From Kribbella pratensis (GTDB lineage Bacteria; Actinomycetota; Actinomycetes; Propionibacteriales; Kribbellaceae): a DNA stretch of 64,000 nt. The stretch covers positions 62,001 through 126,000 of the forward strand of contig NZ_SODU01000005.1 in the NCBI RefSeq assembly GCF_004366075.1, written 5' to 3'. The notes under the pieces were generated by a model. The model was not told where the DNA came from, made no database searches, and saw nothing but the letters and a program-made list of their open reading frames with translations. The position numbers were made by a program, and so were the translations under genes. Positions 26,025 through 34,778 of the stretch are shown here, piece by piece. Numbering within the stretch: the stretch's first letter is position 1; each line of letters opens with the position of its first letter.

Positions 26025-27506
26025 TCACGGGGACGGCGGAGGTGGGGTGGGTAGGCGCCAGCCGGTGGGGGTTTGGGTTATGAGGGTCAGGGCGGCGAGG
26101 GTTTGTAGGCATTGCTGGGTGGTGGGGACGTCGAGGCCCGCGGTGCTGGCTATGCGGTCGGTGGGGGCGGGGTTGTGGACCGGGACGGCGTCCAGGGTTC
26201 GTTGGAGGTCGGGGTCGAGGGTGTCGGTGAGCGTTGGGGCGACTCTCGGGGGTTGGGTGAGGTTCGTGCCGAAGGGGGAGATTGCCTCGATGATGTCGGC
26301 GACGTTGGTGGCCAGGACGGCGTTGCGTTCGCGGACGAGTAGGTGGCTGCCGGCGGACATGCGCGAGGTGATCGGGCCGGGGACGGCCAGGACGGGGCGG
26401 CCGCATTGCTCGGCCCAGCCGGCGGTGTTGAGGGCGCCGCTGCGTACTGCGGCTTCGATGACGACGGTGCCTTGGGTGATGGCGGCGATGAGTCGGTTGC
26501 GGGCGAGGAAGCGGAGCTTGGTCGGGGCACAGCCGGGTGGGAGTTCGGTGACGACCAGGCCGTCCTCGGCGATGCGGCTGAGCAGGGCGGAGTTGCGTTT
26601 CGGGTAGCTGACGTCGACGCCGCAGGCGAGGACTGCGATTGTCGTGCCGGCCGCTGCGAGGGCTCCGCGGTGTGCGGCCGCGTCGATGCCGTAGGCGCCT
26701 CCGGAGACGACCGTGAGGCCGTTGTCGGCGAGGCCGGAGGACAGTTCGGCGGATACGTGTTCGCCGTACGACGAGCAGGCGCGGGCGCCGACGATGGCGA
26801 CGGCTCGGGTGAGGGCGTGGCGGAGGTTCGCGCGGCCACGGATCCAGAGGCCGAACGGTACGCCTGCTCGGCGGGTCAACTGACCTGCTTCGTCGAGGAC
26901 TTCGACCTCAGCCGGCCATTCGTCGTCGCCGGGGATCACGAACCGGGCACCCGCGGCCGCGGCTCGCTCGAGATCTCGGTGTGGATCGGCTGTGGCGAGT
27001 CGCGTGGACCAGCGCTCCAAGCCGGAGGCGTTGTGCTGGAGGCGGTCCCAGATCTCCAACGGTGGAAGGCCTTCGAATGCCTCGAGAGCGGCGAGATCGC
27101 CCGGCTCGACCACCCGGGACAGACCGGCGCGGGCCAGACGCTCCTCATCTCCGTTGCCACCAGCAACCGACTCGAAGCCATCCGCTCCTCTCCCGGAGCC
27201 AGAACCCTCGGCTCCGACTCCCCCGGCTCCGGAAGTCCCAGCCCCGGGTCGCCCAGGCTCTCCTCCCCCGAGGCCAACCGCGGCGCGAACGGTTGCTGCA
27301 CGGACGGCTGCTGTGGGGACAGCTGGTGCGACAGCGGCTGGCGCGAGGACGGGCGCTGCGGGGATGGGCGCTGCGGGGATGGGCGCTGCGGGGATGGGCG
27401 CTGCGGGGATGGGCGCTGCGGGGATGGGCGCTGCGGGGATGGGCGCTGCGGGGATGGGGGATGCGGAGGCGAGGACCGTGGGTCGGAGTGCTTGGTGGGT
27501 GGTCAT
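26025..27506 (-). CDS. dprA: DNA-processing protein DprA with repeat-rich N-terminal extension
   Basis: A 493-residue DprA/Smf. The Rossmann-like core (about residues 215-420) has VAIVGARACSSYGEHVSAEL, VVSGGAYGIDAAAHRGAL, the ACGVDVSYPKRNSAL loop and RFLARNRLIAAIT. A C-terminal winged helix (residues ~440-490) follows. It loads RecA on incoming single-stranded DNA in transformation. The first ~110 residues are unusual: seven PIPAA units, then Ala/Val/Gly-rich sequence. The start is supported by the ATGA overlap with the yifB stop. Codon choice late in the gene is C-rich and repetitive. Confidence 0.92.
   Translation of the reverse strand: MTTHQALRPTVLASASPIPAAPIPAAPIPAAPIPAAPIPAAPIPAAPIPAAPVLAPAAVAPAVPTAAVRAATVRAAVGLGGGEPGRPGAGTSGAGGVGAEGSGSGRGADGFESVAGGNGDEERLARAGLSRVVEPGDLAALEAFEGLPPLEIWDRLQHNASGLERWSTRLATADPHRDLERAAAAGARFVIPGDDEWPAEVEVLDEAGQLTRRAGVPFGLWIRGRANLRHALTRAVAIVGARACSSYGEHVSAELSSGLADNGLTVVSGGAYGIDAAAHRGALAAAGTTIAVLACGVDVSYPKRNSALLSRIAEDGLVVTELPPGCAPTKLRFLARNRLIAAITQGTVVIEAAVRSGALNTAGWAEQCGRPVLAVPGPITSRMSAGSHLLVRERNAVLATNVADIIEAISPFGTNLTQPPRVAPTLTDTLDPDLQRTLDAVPVHNPAPTDRIASTAGLDVPTTQQCLQTLAALTLITQTPTGWRLPTPPPPSP
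27351..27455. repeat. Seven-copy 15-bp tandem repeat in dprA
   Basis: Seven perfect head-to-tail copies of gggcgctgcggggat (plus strand) encode PIPAA units near the DprA N-terminus. A degenerate eighth unit follows. The repeats are in frame, so copy changes would keep the reading frame. This is a VNTR candidate. Confidence 0.95.
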
Positions 27507-29080
27507 TGGGTGGGTCCTTTGAGGGGGCGGAGGTCGGCTAGCTGGGTCAAGGGCTCGCCTGAGCGGAGTTGGAAGGCTTCGTGGGTTTGGTCGACGGTGG
27601 GGATGGCGGCGCCGGCTAGGTCGGTCAAGGTCCAGGCGAGGCGGACCACGCGGTCGAAGCCTCGGGCAGTAAGGCGGCCGGCGGAGTAGTGCTCTTCGAG
27701 GAGTTTTTGGCTGGCGTCGTCCAGCGGGTGCTCGCGACGCAGGACCGGGCCGGGGATCTCGCTGTTGAGGGTCCAGGCGCTATCGCGGTAGCGGTGCGCC
27801 TGGCGATCGCGGGCGGCCTGGACGCGGGCGGCGACGACGGCGGTCGACTCCACGGGTTGGCCGTCGGTGACGGTGCGGGCGGCCGGCAGGATCTGGCGCT
27901 GGATGTCGAGGCGGTCCTTGATCGGGCCGCTGATCCGCTGGCGGTACCGCGCCAGATGCTGTGGGGTGCAGCTGCAGATGCCTTGGTTGGTGCCGGACAG
28001 GCCGCAGGGACAAGGGTTGGCGGCGAGGACGAGCATGAAGCGGGCGGGGAACTTCGCAACGGCTGCGGCCCGGTGGACCTCGACGAAACCGGATTCGAGT
28101 GGCTGACGAAGGGTGTCGAGGGTCAGGGGATGCATTTCGGGCGCCTCGTCGATGAAGAGGATGCCGCGGTGCGCGCAGCTGATGGCGCCCGGTCTCGGCA
28201 CGCCGGTGCCGCCGCCGACCAGGCTGGCCAGGGACGCTGTGTGGTGCGGCGCGATGAACGGCGGCCGGTGGACCAGCTCGGCGTCGTTGGTGAGCAGGCC
28301 GGCGAGTGAGTGCACGGCCGAGACCTCGAGGGAGTCGTCCGTGCTGAGGTCAGGCATCAGTCCGGCCAGGCGCTCGGCGAGCATGGTTTTGCCTGAGCCC
28401 GGTGGGCCGTGCAGGAACAGGTGGTGACCGCCGGCGGCTGCGGCCTCGATGGCGCGCCGACCCTCGCGTTGGCCGATGATGTCTTCGAGATCGACCTCCG
28501 GCAGCCGGATCAGCGACTCCGACACCAGGCGCGGCTCGGCGCGGGGTGGTGCTTCGTCGGGGATCTCGGTGCCGCGGAGCAGGGCGAGGACCTGGCGCAG
28601 CGAGCGAGCGCCGTACACCTCGATTCCGGGGACCAGGCGGGCCTCGCCGACGTTGAGGTCGGGGACGACGATGCGGTCGAAGCCGGCCCGGGACGCGGCC
28701 AGGGTCATCGCGAGTGCGCCGCGGACCTCGCGGATGCGGCCGTCGAGGCCCAGTTCGCCGATGATCGCCGTACGGCGGAGCGCGCCGGGATCGACTGCGC
28801 CGGCTGCCGTGAGGAGCGACAAAGCGATCGCGACGTCGTAGTGCGAGCCGGTTTTGGGGAGGGTGGCGGGTGACAGGCCGATCGTGACCTTGCGGTCGGG
28901 GAACCGCTCCCCGCTGTTCACCACGGCGGCGCGGACGCGGTCGCGGGCTTCGGACAGCGACGTGTCGGGAAGACCGATCAAGGTCGTCTTCGGCAGGCCC
29001 TGGGCGATGTCGGCCTCGACCTCGACCAGGTGGCCCTCCAGACCGACCAGGGCGACGGACCAGGTGTGTGCGAGGGCCAT
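27503..29080 (-). CDS. YifB/ComM family AAA+ ATPase (Mg-chelatase-like)
   Basis: A 525-residue ComM/YifB protein, a hexameric helicase linked to branch migration during natural transformation. An N-terminal Lon-protease-like S5 domain (VEVEADIAQGLPKTTLIGLPDTSLSEARDRVRAA) precedes the AAA+ core with Walker A GPPGSGKTML near residue 229 and Walker B ILFIDEAPEMH. A zinc-type Cys cluster NPCPCG...ICSC follows. It overlaps yraN upstream (TGATG) and dprA downstream (ATGA), giving a tight competence-type operon. Confidence 0.93.
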   Translation of the reverse strand: MALAHTWSVALVGLEGHLVEVEADIAQGLPKTTLIGLPDTSLSEARDRVRAAVVNSGERFPDRKVTIGLSPATLPKTGSHYDVAIALSLLTAAGAVDPGALRRTAIIGELGLDGRIREVRGALAMTLAASRAGFDRIVVPDLNVGEARLVPGIEVYGARSLRQVLALLRGTEIPDEAPPRAEPRLVSESLIRLPEVDLEDIIGQREGRRAIEAAAAGGHHLFLHGPPGSGKTMLAERLAGLMPDLSTDDSLEVSAVHSLAGLLTNDAELVHRPPFIAPHHTASLASLVGGGTGVPRPGAISCAHRGILFIDEAPEMHPLTLDTLRQPLESGFVEVHRAAAVAKFPARFMLVLAANPCPCGLSGTNQGICSCTPQHLARYRQRISGPIKDRLDIQRQILPAARTVTDGQPVESTAVVAARVQAARDRQAHRYRDSAWTLNSEIPGPVLRREHPLDDASQKLLEEHYSAGRLTARGFDRVVRLAWTLTDLAGAAIPTVDQTHEAFQLRSGEPLTQLADLRPLKGPTQ

Positions 29081-29436
29081 CAGATCGCACCTCGCACGTG
29101 GTCCACGGTCGGTGGCGTGTTGTGGTCGAACAGGACCGAGATGACGTCGATCCTGATCTCGGCCGGTCTGAGCTGATGGGTCTGCAGCCAGCGGCCGGCC
29201 AGCCTCCGGAGTGTGGCCAGCTTCCGATAGGTGATCGACTCCAGCGGGGAGCCGTAGTTCAGCCCGCGCCGGGTCTTCACCTCACAGACGACGAGTGTGT
29301 CGCCTTCGCGCGCGACGATGTCGATCTCGCCGAACTCGCAGCGCCAGTTGCGCTCGAGCACCGCGAAACCGTGGGTGCTGAGATACCTCGCGGCGAGATC
29401 CTCGCCGTACCGTCCGACGGTGTTCCTGGTCCGCAT
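29080..29436 (-). CDS. YraN family (UPF0102) nuclease-fold protein
   Basis: A 118-residue protein with the endonuclease-like motif: GRYGEDLAARYL, then FGEIDIVAREGDTLVVCEVKTRRG, carrying E-x-D and E-V-K catalytic-type residues of the PD-(D/E)XK fold. The biochemical role is unproven. GGAGGT precedes the ATG. It is the first gene of the yraN-yifB-dprA unit. Confidence 0.92.
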   Translation of the reverse strand: MRTRNTVGRYGEDLAARYLSTHGFAVLERNWRCEFGEIDIVAREGDTLVVCEVKTRRGLNYGSPLESITYRKLATLRRLAGRWLQTHQLRPAEIRIDVISVLFDHNTPPTVDHVRGAI

Positions 29437-29530
29437 CGATGACCACCTCCGGCAGAGAAGATGCCGGGATCAGGCCTCGGAAACGGACCTCACCTTCGAA
29501 CTGTGGACAACCGCCTGCCGGTGGACGAGG

Positions 29531-29854
29531 TCAGCGGCCGAAGTCGGAGTCCTTCGGGACTTCCAGGTCGGACTTGGCGAGCTCTTCGATGTTGACGTCG
29601 CGGAAGGTGACGACCTTGGCGTTCTTGACGAAGCGGGCGGAACGGTACACGTCCCAGACCCACGCGTCGGCCATCGTCACCTCGAAGTACACGTCGCCGC
29701 CCTCGGTGCGGACCTTCAGGTCGACCGCGTTGCACAGGTAGAAGCGCCGTTCGGTCTCCACGACGTACTTGAAGATCCCGACGACGTCCTTGTACTCCCG
29801 ATAGAGCTGAAGCTCCATATCGGTCTCGTACTTCTCGAGGTCGTCAGCGCTCAT
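29531..29854 (-). CDS. DUF2469 domain protein
   Basis: A 107-residue conserved actinobacterial protein: LEKYETDMELQLYREYKDVV, then YVVETERRFYLCNAVDL and FEVTMADAWVWDVYRSARFV. No function is established. It overlaps rnhB by 4 bp (ATGA), the usual actinobacterial pairing. It is strongly acidic and lacks signal or membrane segments. Confidence 0.92.
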   Translation of the reverse strand: MSADDLEKYETDMELQLYREYKDVVGIFKYVVETERRFYLCNAVDLKVRTEGGDVYFEVTMADAWVWDVYRSARFVKNAKVVTFRDVNIEELAKSDLEVPKDSDFGR

Positions 29855-30552
29855 GCCTGGCTCTCCACTCCGGTGGGACTGGTGACATTCTGTCCCATAT
29901 CGGGCCGCAGACTGCGGCGGACATTCTCAAACCGCCGTCGATGTTGTGGGCACGGGCCGTATTCGTCCAGTGCCGCCTGGTGTTCAGGGGTGCAGTACCC
30001 CTTGTGGATCCCGAACCCGTACTGCGGGTACACCTTGTCCCAGTGCTCCATCACGCGATCCCGCGTCACCTTGGCGATCACTGACGCGGCAGAGATGCAG
30101 GCGGCCACCCGGTCGCCCTTCCACATCGCCAGGCCCGGTACGCCGAGACCGTCGACGCCGAAGCCGTCGGTCAGCACGTACGACGGCCGCACGTCGAGCC
30201 GGAACAACGCCCGGCGGAGCGCCTGCACGTTCGCGACGTGCATACCGAGCCGGTCGCACTCGTCCGCCTCGATGGACACCACCGACCAGGCGAGAGCACG
30301 CTTGCGGACCTCTTCGTAGCAGCGCTCCCGCGCCTTCGCGGTGAGCAGCTTCGAGTCGGCCAGACCCGGGATCTGACCGCGCTTGCCCTCCGGCAGGATC
30401 ACCGCCGCAGCCACCAGCGGGCCCGCACACGGTCCACGACCGGCCTCGTCGACACCGGCGATCGGATCCAGGCCGACGCGCCGCAGGGCTCGCTCGTACC
30501 CGTACAGCCCGGCGTCCCGCCGTACCGTGCTCCCGCGCGGCAACGCGCTCAT
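29851..30552 (-). CDS. rnhB: Ribonuclease HII
   Basis: A 233-residue RNase HII, which nicks RNA/DNA hybrids and removes single ribonucleotides from DNA. The catalytic core is IAGVDEAGRGPCAGPLVAAAV (Asp-Glu pair and GRG motif). LADSKLLTAKARE and ASVIAKVTRDRVM, then YGFGIHKGYCTPEH, are family blocks. I prefer ATG 30552 after GGAGGG; a TTG at 30573 could extend it by seven residues. Confidence 0.94.
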   Translation of the reverse strand: MSALPRGSTVRRDAGLYGYERALRRVGLDPIAGVDEAGRGPCAGPLVAAAVILPEGKRGQIPGLADSKLLTAKARERCYEEVRKRALAWSVVSIEADECDRLGMHVANVQALRRALFRLDVRPSYVLTDGFGVDGLGVPGLAMWKGDRVAACISAASVIAKVTRDRVMEHWDKVYPQYGFGIHKGYCTPEHQAALDEYGPCPQHRRRFENVRRSLRPDMGQNVTSPTGVESQA

Positions 30553-30604
30553 CCAGCCCTCCGCATCACACAACTCACCCTAGGCGTCCGAGGCGACAGA
30601 ACGG

Positions 30605-31369
30605 TTACTTGGGTGGTGGCGTCAGCGATATCGAGGGTTTGTCAGGGGCCGGACCGGCCGTCGGGACGGCCTTGAACGTGTCCGGTACGCCGAGTTTGCC
30701 CCAGCGGCCCGCCGGCCAGACGATCATGATCGCCCGCCCGGTGACCTTGTCGAGCGGGACGAACGCCGCGTCGCCCTGGTTGCCGCCGTTCGCGTCGAGG
30801 TCCTGCAGGTGCACGCGGGAGTCCCCGGAGGCGGAGCGGTGGTCGCCCATCACGAAGATCCGGCCGGCCGGGACGGTGACCTGGAAGTCCATCTGGGACG
30901 GGGCGTCGCCCGGATACAGGTAGCTGGTCTCGTCGAGCGGCTGGCCGTTCACGAGCAGCCGGCCCTTCGCGTCGCAGCACGCGACCTTGTCACCGGGCAT
31001 GCCGATCAGGCGCTTGATCAGGTGACCGTGGCTGGAGTCCGGGAGCAGACCGACGATCTCGAAGAACCGGCCGATCGAGCCGCGCTTCTGGCCGCTCTCC
31101 TCGGCACCGAGCCAGCCGCCCGGGTCCTCGAACACGACCACGTCGCCGCGCTTGACGTCGGTGAGCTTCTCCACCACGACCCGGTCGCCGACCAGCAGGG
31201 TGTTCTCCATCGACTCGCTCGGGATGATGAACATCTGCCCGACGAACGCCCGCAGGATCGAGGAGACGATCAGGGCACCGACCACGATCAGCACGAACTC
31301 GCGGGCGGCCGCCGCGAAGCCCGAGCGGTGGGCAGGTTTGGCGTCCGTCTTGGTCGGTGTATCGGTCAC
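30605..31369 (-). CDS. lepB: Signal peptidase I (second of a tandem pair)
   Basis: A 254-residue type I signal peptidase anchored by one N-terminal membrane helix (FVLIVVGALIVSSILRAFV). The catalytic Ser is in IIPSESMENTL and the general-base Lys in HLIKRLIGMPGD; VMGDHRSASGDSR is box E. GTG 31369 overlaps the stop of the preceding lepB copy (GTGA). A C-terminal Pro/Ala tail is present. Two or more tandem lepB genes are common in Streptomyces-like genomes. Confidence 0.94.
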   Translation of the reverse strand: MTDTPTKTDAKPAHRSGFAAAAREFVLIVVGALIVSSILRAFVGQMFIIPSESMENTLLVGDRVVVEKLTDVKRGDVVVFEDPGGWLGAEESGQKRGSIGRFFEIVGLLPDSSHGHLIKRLIGMPGDKVACCDAKGRLLVNGQPLDETSYLYPGDAPSQMDFQVTVPAGRIFVMGDHRSASGDSRVHLQDLDANGGNQGDAAFVPLDKVTGRAIMIVWPAGRWGKLGVPDTFKAVPTAGPAPDKPSISLTPPPK

Positions 31370-32115
31370 TTCTTCAGCCCCGGCTTCTTGAAGGTTTCCG
31401 GAGGACGCAGCATCGTCATCCGGTCAGACGGCCAGATTACGCAACAGGCCCGGCCAACCACGTTCTCGACCGGCACGAATCCGCCGCCGGGGCCGCCCAT
31501 GTGGGCGCGGGAATCGGCGGACTCGGCCCGGTTGTCGCCCATCACCCACAGGTGACCGGCCGGAACCAGCACGTTGAAGGGCAGCTCGGACGGCTTGGCG
31601 TCCTTCAGGAGGTACTCCCGCTCGTCCAGCGGGATGCCGTTGACGGTGATCTGGCCCTGCTTGTTGCAGCACACCACCCGGTCGCCGCCGATGCCGATCA
31701 CCCGCTTCACCAGGTGACCCTCGCCGCTGCGCGGCAGGATGCCGACGAACTCACCGATCCGGCGCACCGTGCCCGGCTTGACCTCTTCCTCGTTCAGCCA
31801 GTTGTCCGGGTCCTTGAAGACGATGATGTCACCGCGGTCGACGTCGCGGTGCAGGTAGCTGATCTTCTCGGCGAGGATCCGGTCGTCCTTCGTCAGCGTG
31901 TCGTACATCGACTCCGACGGGACGTAGAACGCCTCCGCGACGAACAGCCGCAGGACCACCGTGATGACGAGGGCGAGCACCGTCACGGTGCTCATCTCGA
32001 CGAGCAGGCTGAGCAGCGGATTCCGCTGCTTCAGCCTGCGGTGACGTCCCTTGCTGCGACGTGCCCTCTTGGATACCGGTCGAGGGCGAGCGCGAGTCGC
32101 AGTGCTCGGCGCCAT
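31366..32115 (-). CDS. lepB: Signal peptidase I (first of a tandem pair)
   Basis: A 249-residue type I signal peptidase. A very basic N-terminus (SKRARRSKGRHRRLKQR) precedes the membrane helix VTVLALVITVVLRLFVA. Catalytic Ser is in YVPSESMYDTL, Lys in HLVKRVIGIGGDRVVCC, and box E is VMGDNRAESADSR. It cleaves signal peptides at the outer face of the membrane and would serve the many exported proteins in this window. It lies 24 bp downstream of rplS. Confidence 0.94.
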   Translation of the reverse strand: MAPSTATRARPRPVSKRARRSKGRHRRLKQRNPLLSLLVEMSTVTVLALVITVVLRLFVAEAFYVPSESMYDTLTKDDRILAEKISYLHRDVDRGDIIVFKDPDNWLNEEEVKPGTVRRIGEFVGILPRSGEGHLVKRVIGIGGDRVVCCNKQGQITVNGIPLDEREYLLKDAKPSELPFNVLVPAGHLWVMGDNRAESADSRAHMGGPGGGFVPVENVVGRACCVIWPSDRMTMLRPPETFKKPGLKK

Positions 32116-32139
32116 AGGTGACCGTCGTCGTTACGGGCG

Positions 32140-32499
32140 TCAGGAGGCCGGGACTTCGCGCTTCTCCTTGATCTTCGCTGCCTTACCGCGCAGCTCGCGC
32201 AGGTAGTACAGCTTGGCGCGGCGGACGTCGCCGCGGGTCACGACCTCGATCTTCTCGACGATCGGGGTGTGCAGCGGGAAGGTCCGCTCGACACCGACGC
32301 CGAAGCTGACCTTGCGGACCGTGAAGGTCTCCTGCAGGCCGCCACCCTGGCGACGGATCACGACACCCTGGAAGACCTGGACGCGGGACCGGTTGCCCTC
32401 GACGACCTTGACGTGCACCTTGACGGTGTCACCGGGGCGGAAGGCGGGGATGTCGTCGCGCTTGCTCGCGTTGTCGAGCTCGTTCAGGACGTTGCTCAT
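32140..32499 (-). CDS. rplS: 50S ribosomal protein L19
   Basis: A 119-residue L19. ATG 32499 gives [31 protein letters not shown]; core blocks [25 protein letters not shown] and [20 protein letters not shown] are intact, as is the C-terminal [22 protein letters not shown]. It lies at the 30S-50S interface. The 180-bp leader upstream is strongly structured. Confidence 0.97.
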   Translation of the reverse strand: MSNVLNELDNASKRDDIPAFRPGDTVKVHVKVVEGNRSRVQVFQGVVIRRQGGGLQETFTVRKVSFGVGVERTFPLHTPIVEKIEVVTRGDVRRAKLYYLRELRGKAAKIKEKREVPAS

Positions 32500-32520
32500 C
32501 AGGTGTCTCTTCCTCGCGCG

Positions 32521-32597
32521 TGCCACAGGTCACCCACGAATGTCGGTGGTGATGAAGTCATCAAAAGGCTGCCGGTCGGTGGTCACCCCCTGTGGCA
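32521..32597 (-). promoter_or_regulatory. rplS: Structured rplS leader
   Basis: A 9-bp long-range pairing (tgccacagg at 32521-32529 with cctgtggca at 32589-32597) encloses 59 nt. These contain TGATGA/TCATCA and other complementary blocks. The structure lies 22 nt before the L19 start codon. A role as an L19 autoregulatory leader is inferred. Confidence 0.5.
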
Positions 32598-32680
32598 GGA
32601 GCACCGAAGGGCAGCAACAGACAATCTTGCCACACGCCCCACACGGCGACGAAATCCGGTGCGTCGACCGCGCAGGGTGA

Positions 32681-33880
32681 TCACTTACGGCGGCGGCGTT
32701 TGCCGAGCCGGACCAGGTCGACCTTGGGCGTCTGGGGCTCGCGGCTGAGCTCCCGGTAGCCCGCTTTCCGGTACAGGGCGAGATTCCGGTCACTCTGCGC
32801 GCCCGTGTTCAGGGTGTACGACGTGACTTCGGCGGGCGCCACCTGCTCGGCGGCACGCAGTAGGCGGGTACCGAGCCCCCGGCCCTGCCAGTCGGGGGCA
32901 ACGATGAGGCGTTCGATCTGTCCGACCGTGTCGTCCACCAGGAGCTGGACCGATCCGACGATGCGGGTGCCGGCGACAGCCTTCAGGACGGTCCCCCGCT
33001 CCAGGCGGGCGGCAGTCGCGGCAGGGTCGTCTGTCAGCGGCGGGATCGTGTAATCGTCGTACAACCGCGCCTCGGACAGGAAGGCGGCCAGCTGCAGTAC
33101 GTGGATCTCACCCGCGTCAGCAGCCGTGGCGGGCAGCAGGCGGACCCCTGAGGTGGCGTCCTCCTTCTGAGCGACCACGTCGCCCCACGCTGCCAGGAGG
33201 TCCGGCCGACGTTCCGCAGTACGCCGTACGGACTCGTCGTGGCGCCAGTCGGCGATCAGAGCGTGGTTCCCGGACAGCAGCACCTCAGGTACGTCGTACC
33301 CGCGCCAGCTCGGCGGTTTCGTGTAGACCGGGTACTCGAGCAGGCCGTCGCCCGAGTGGGACTCCTCCGCCAGCGACTCCGGGTTGCCGATCACACCGGG
33401 CAGGAGGCGCGCCACCGCCTCGACCATCACGAGTACGGCAACCTCACCGCCGTTCAGCACGTAGTCGCCGATGGACACCTCGTCGACGCGCATCCGCTCG
33501 CCGGCGTACGACGCCACGCGCGCGTCGATGCCCTCGTACCGCCCGCACGCGAACGCGAGCCAGGGCTCAGCAGCGAGCTCGTACGCGAGCTCCTGGGTGA
33601 AGGGCCGCCCGGCCGGGGTCGGCACGATCAGCCGCGGCTGCGAGGGGCTGTCGACGGGGGCGACCGCGTCCAGCGCCTGTCCCCAGGGCTCCGGCTTCAT
33701 CACCATGCCCGCTCCCCCGCCGTACGGGGTGTCGTCGACGGTCCGGTGGCGGTCGTGGGTCCACTCGCGCAGGTCGTGCAGGTGGATGTCCAGCAGACCG
33801 CTCTTGGCCGCCTTCCCGACCAGGGAGACGTCAAGGGCGGCCAGATACTCCGGAAAGATCGTGACGACGTCCAGCCGCAT
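32681..33880 (-). CDS. trmD: tRNA (guanine37-N1)-methyltransferase fused to a GNAT domain
   Basis: A 399-residue protein. Residues 1-235 are a complete Trm[66 protein letters not shown] and [21 protein letters not shown] form the SPOUT trefoil knot. It methylates N1 of G37 in tRNA to prevent frameshifting. Residues ~243-390 add a GNAT acetyltransferase ([37 protein letters not shown]). The normal TrmD length is ~240, so this is a genuine fusion in one uninterrupted frame. The stop of rimM is 1 bp upstream. Confidence 0.95.
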   Translation of the reverse strand: MRLDVVTIFPEYLAALDVSLVGKAAKSGLLDIHLHDLREWTHDRHRTVDDTPYGGGAGMVMKPEPWGQALDAVAPVDSPSQPRLIVPTPAGRPFTQELAYELAAEPWLAFACGRYEGIDARVASYAGERMRVDEVSIGDYVLNGGEVAVLVMVEAVARLLPGVIGNPESLAEESHSGDGLLEYPVYTKPPSWRGYDVPEVLLSGNHALIADWRHDESVRRTAERRPDLLAAWGDVVAQKEDATSGVRLLPATAADAGEIHVLQLAAFLSEARLYDDYTIPPLTDDPAATAARLERGTVLKAVAGTRIVGSVQLLVDDTVGQIERLIVAPDWQGRGLGTRLLRAAEQVAPAEVTSYTLNTGAQSDRNLALYRKAGYRELSREPQTPKVDLVRLGKRRRRK

Positions 33881-33881
33881 G

Positions 33882-34433
33882 TCAGTCCCCCGGCTCGGTC
33901 TCTACCACCTCTGCGCCCTCGGGGTCGAGCAAACCGGGGCGGTCTGCCACCACGACGTACCGCTTGTCGATGTCGATCTCCGGGACGAGTTCCTCGACCA
34001 TCGGGACCAGCACGAGGTTCCCCGCGGTACGCCGAATCTCCAGGAGGTCCTGCGCCGGCAGGTGCACGATGTCGGTCACTTCGCCGACCTCGGCGCCGTC
34101 GGTGGTGCGGACCGCGAGGCCGATCAGGTCGCGGTCGTAGTACTCCTCGGGGTCCTCGGGGCGCTCGGCCTCGTCGATCTCGGACTGGATGACCAGGTTG
34201 CGCAGCTGCTCCGCCGCGGTCCGGTCCGGCACCTCCGCGAACTTCACCAGCAGCTTCCCGCTGTGCCAGCGGCTCGAAGCGATGGTCAGGGTCCGGGACA
34301 CCTTGGCATCGGTCACGACGGTCGCTCCGTCGGCGAACCGGCGGTCCGGCTCGTCGGTGCGCACGTCGATACCGACCTCGCCCTTGATCCCATGCGCCCG
34401 GCCGATCCGCCCGACAGTCACCAACACCTGCAT
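33882..34433 (-). CDS. rimM: Ribosome maturation factor RimM
   Basis: A 183-residue 16S rRNA processing factor. The N-terminal RimM beta-barrel ([29 protein letters not shown]) is followed by a PRC barrel ([47 protein letters not shown]). It binds S19 and aids 30S head assembly. AAGGAG precedes ATG 34433. It is 1 bp from trmD and separated from khpA by a strong hairpin. Confidence 0.95.
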   Translation of the reverse strand: MQVLVTVGRIGRAHGIKGEVGIDVRTDEPDRRFADGATVVTDAKVSRTLTIASSRWHSGKLLVKFAEVPDRTAAEQLRNLVIQSEIDEAERPEDPEEYYDRDLIGLAVRTTDGAEVGEVTDIVHLPAQDLLEIRRTAGNLVLVPMVEELVPEIDIDKRYVVVADRPGLLDPEGAEVVETEPGD

Positions 34434-34466
34434 TACTCCTTTGTAGGACCTCTTGTACGAAATGAA

Positions 34467-34494
34467 GGGCCGCACCCCAGACCGGGTGCGGCCC
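34467..34494 (-). terminator. khpA-rimM intergenic hairpin
   Basis: An 11-bp perfect stem (GGGCCGCACCC/GGGTGCGGCCC) with a 6-nt loop is followed on the minus strand by TTCATTT. It looks like an intrinsic terminator or attenuator between the rpsP-khpA and rimM-trmD pairs. Confidence 0.75.
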
Positions 34495-34521
34495 CTCACA
34501 GGACTGCTGTGGACTACCGAG

Positions 34522-34776
34522 TCAGCGGCGCGGGCGCCGGTTGAACTCGTCGACGAAGTCGATGCGTAGCGAGGACTCGGTGCTGAGGGCGCCGACGACG
34601 GTGCGGATCGCGGTGGCGGTGCGGCCGTTACGGCCGATCACCTTGCCGATGTCGTCGGGGTGGACGTGCACCTCGAGGGTGCGGCCACGCCGCAGGTTCC
34701 GGGCCCGGACGCTGACGTCGTCGGGGTTGTCCACGATGCCTCGGACCAGGTGCTCGAGCGCCTCGGTCTCCATCAT
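34522..34776 (-). CDS. khpA: KH-domain RNA-binding protein KhpA
   Basis: An 84-residue single KH domain. The GxxG loop is seen in IGKVIGRNGRTATAIRTVV at about residues 43-61. It pairs with KhpB/Jag in other bacteria to bind small RNAs and mRNA. It follows rpsP closely (2-bp gap) in the usual rpsP-khpA-rimM-trmD-rplS order. ATG at 34776 or 34773 is possible. Confidence 0.93.
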   Translation of the reverse strand: MMETEALEHLVRGIVDNPDDVSVRARNLRRGRTLEVHVHPDDIGKVIGRNGRTATAIRTVVGALSTESSLRIDFVDEFNRRPRR

Positions 34777-34778
34777 CG

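Noticed and set aside
27351-27455. CRISPR-like array
   Set aside because: The units are contiguous 15-bp copies without spacers and lie in frame in dprA.
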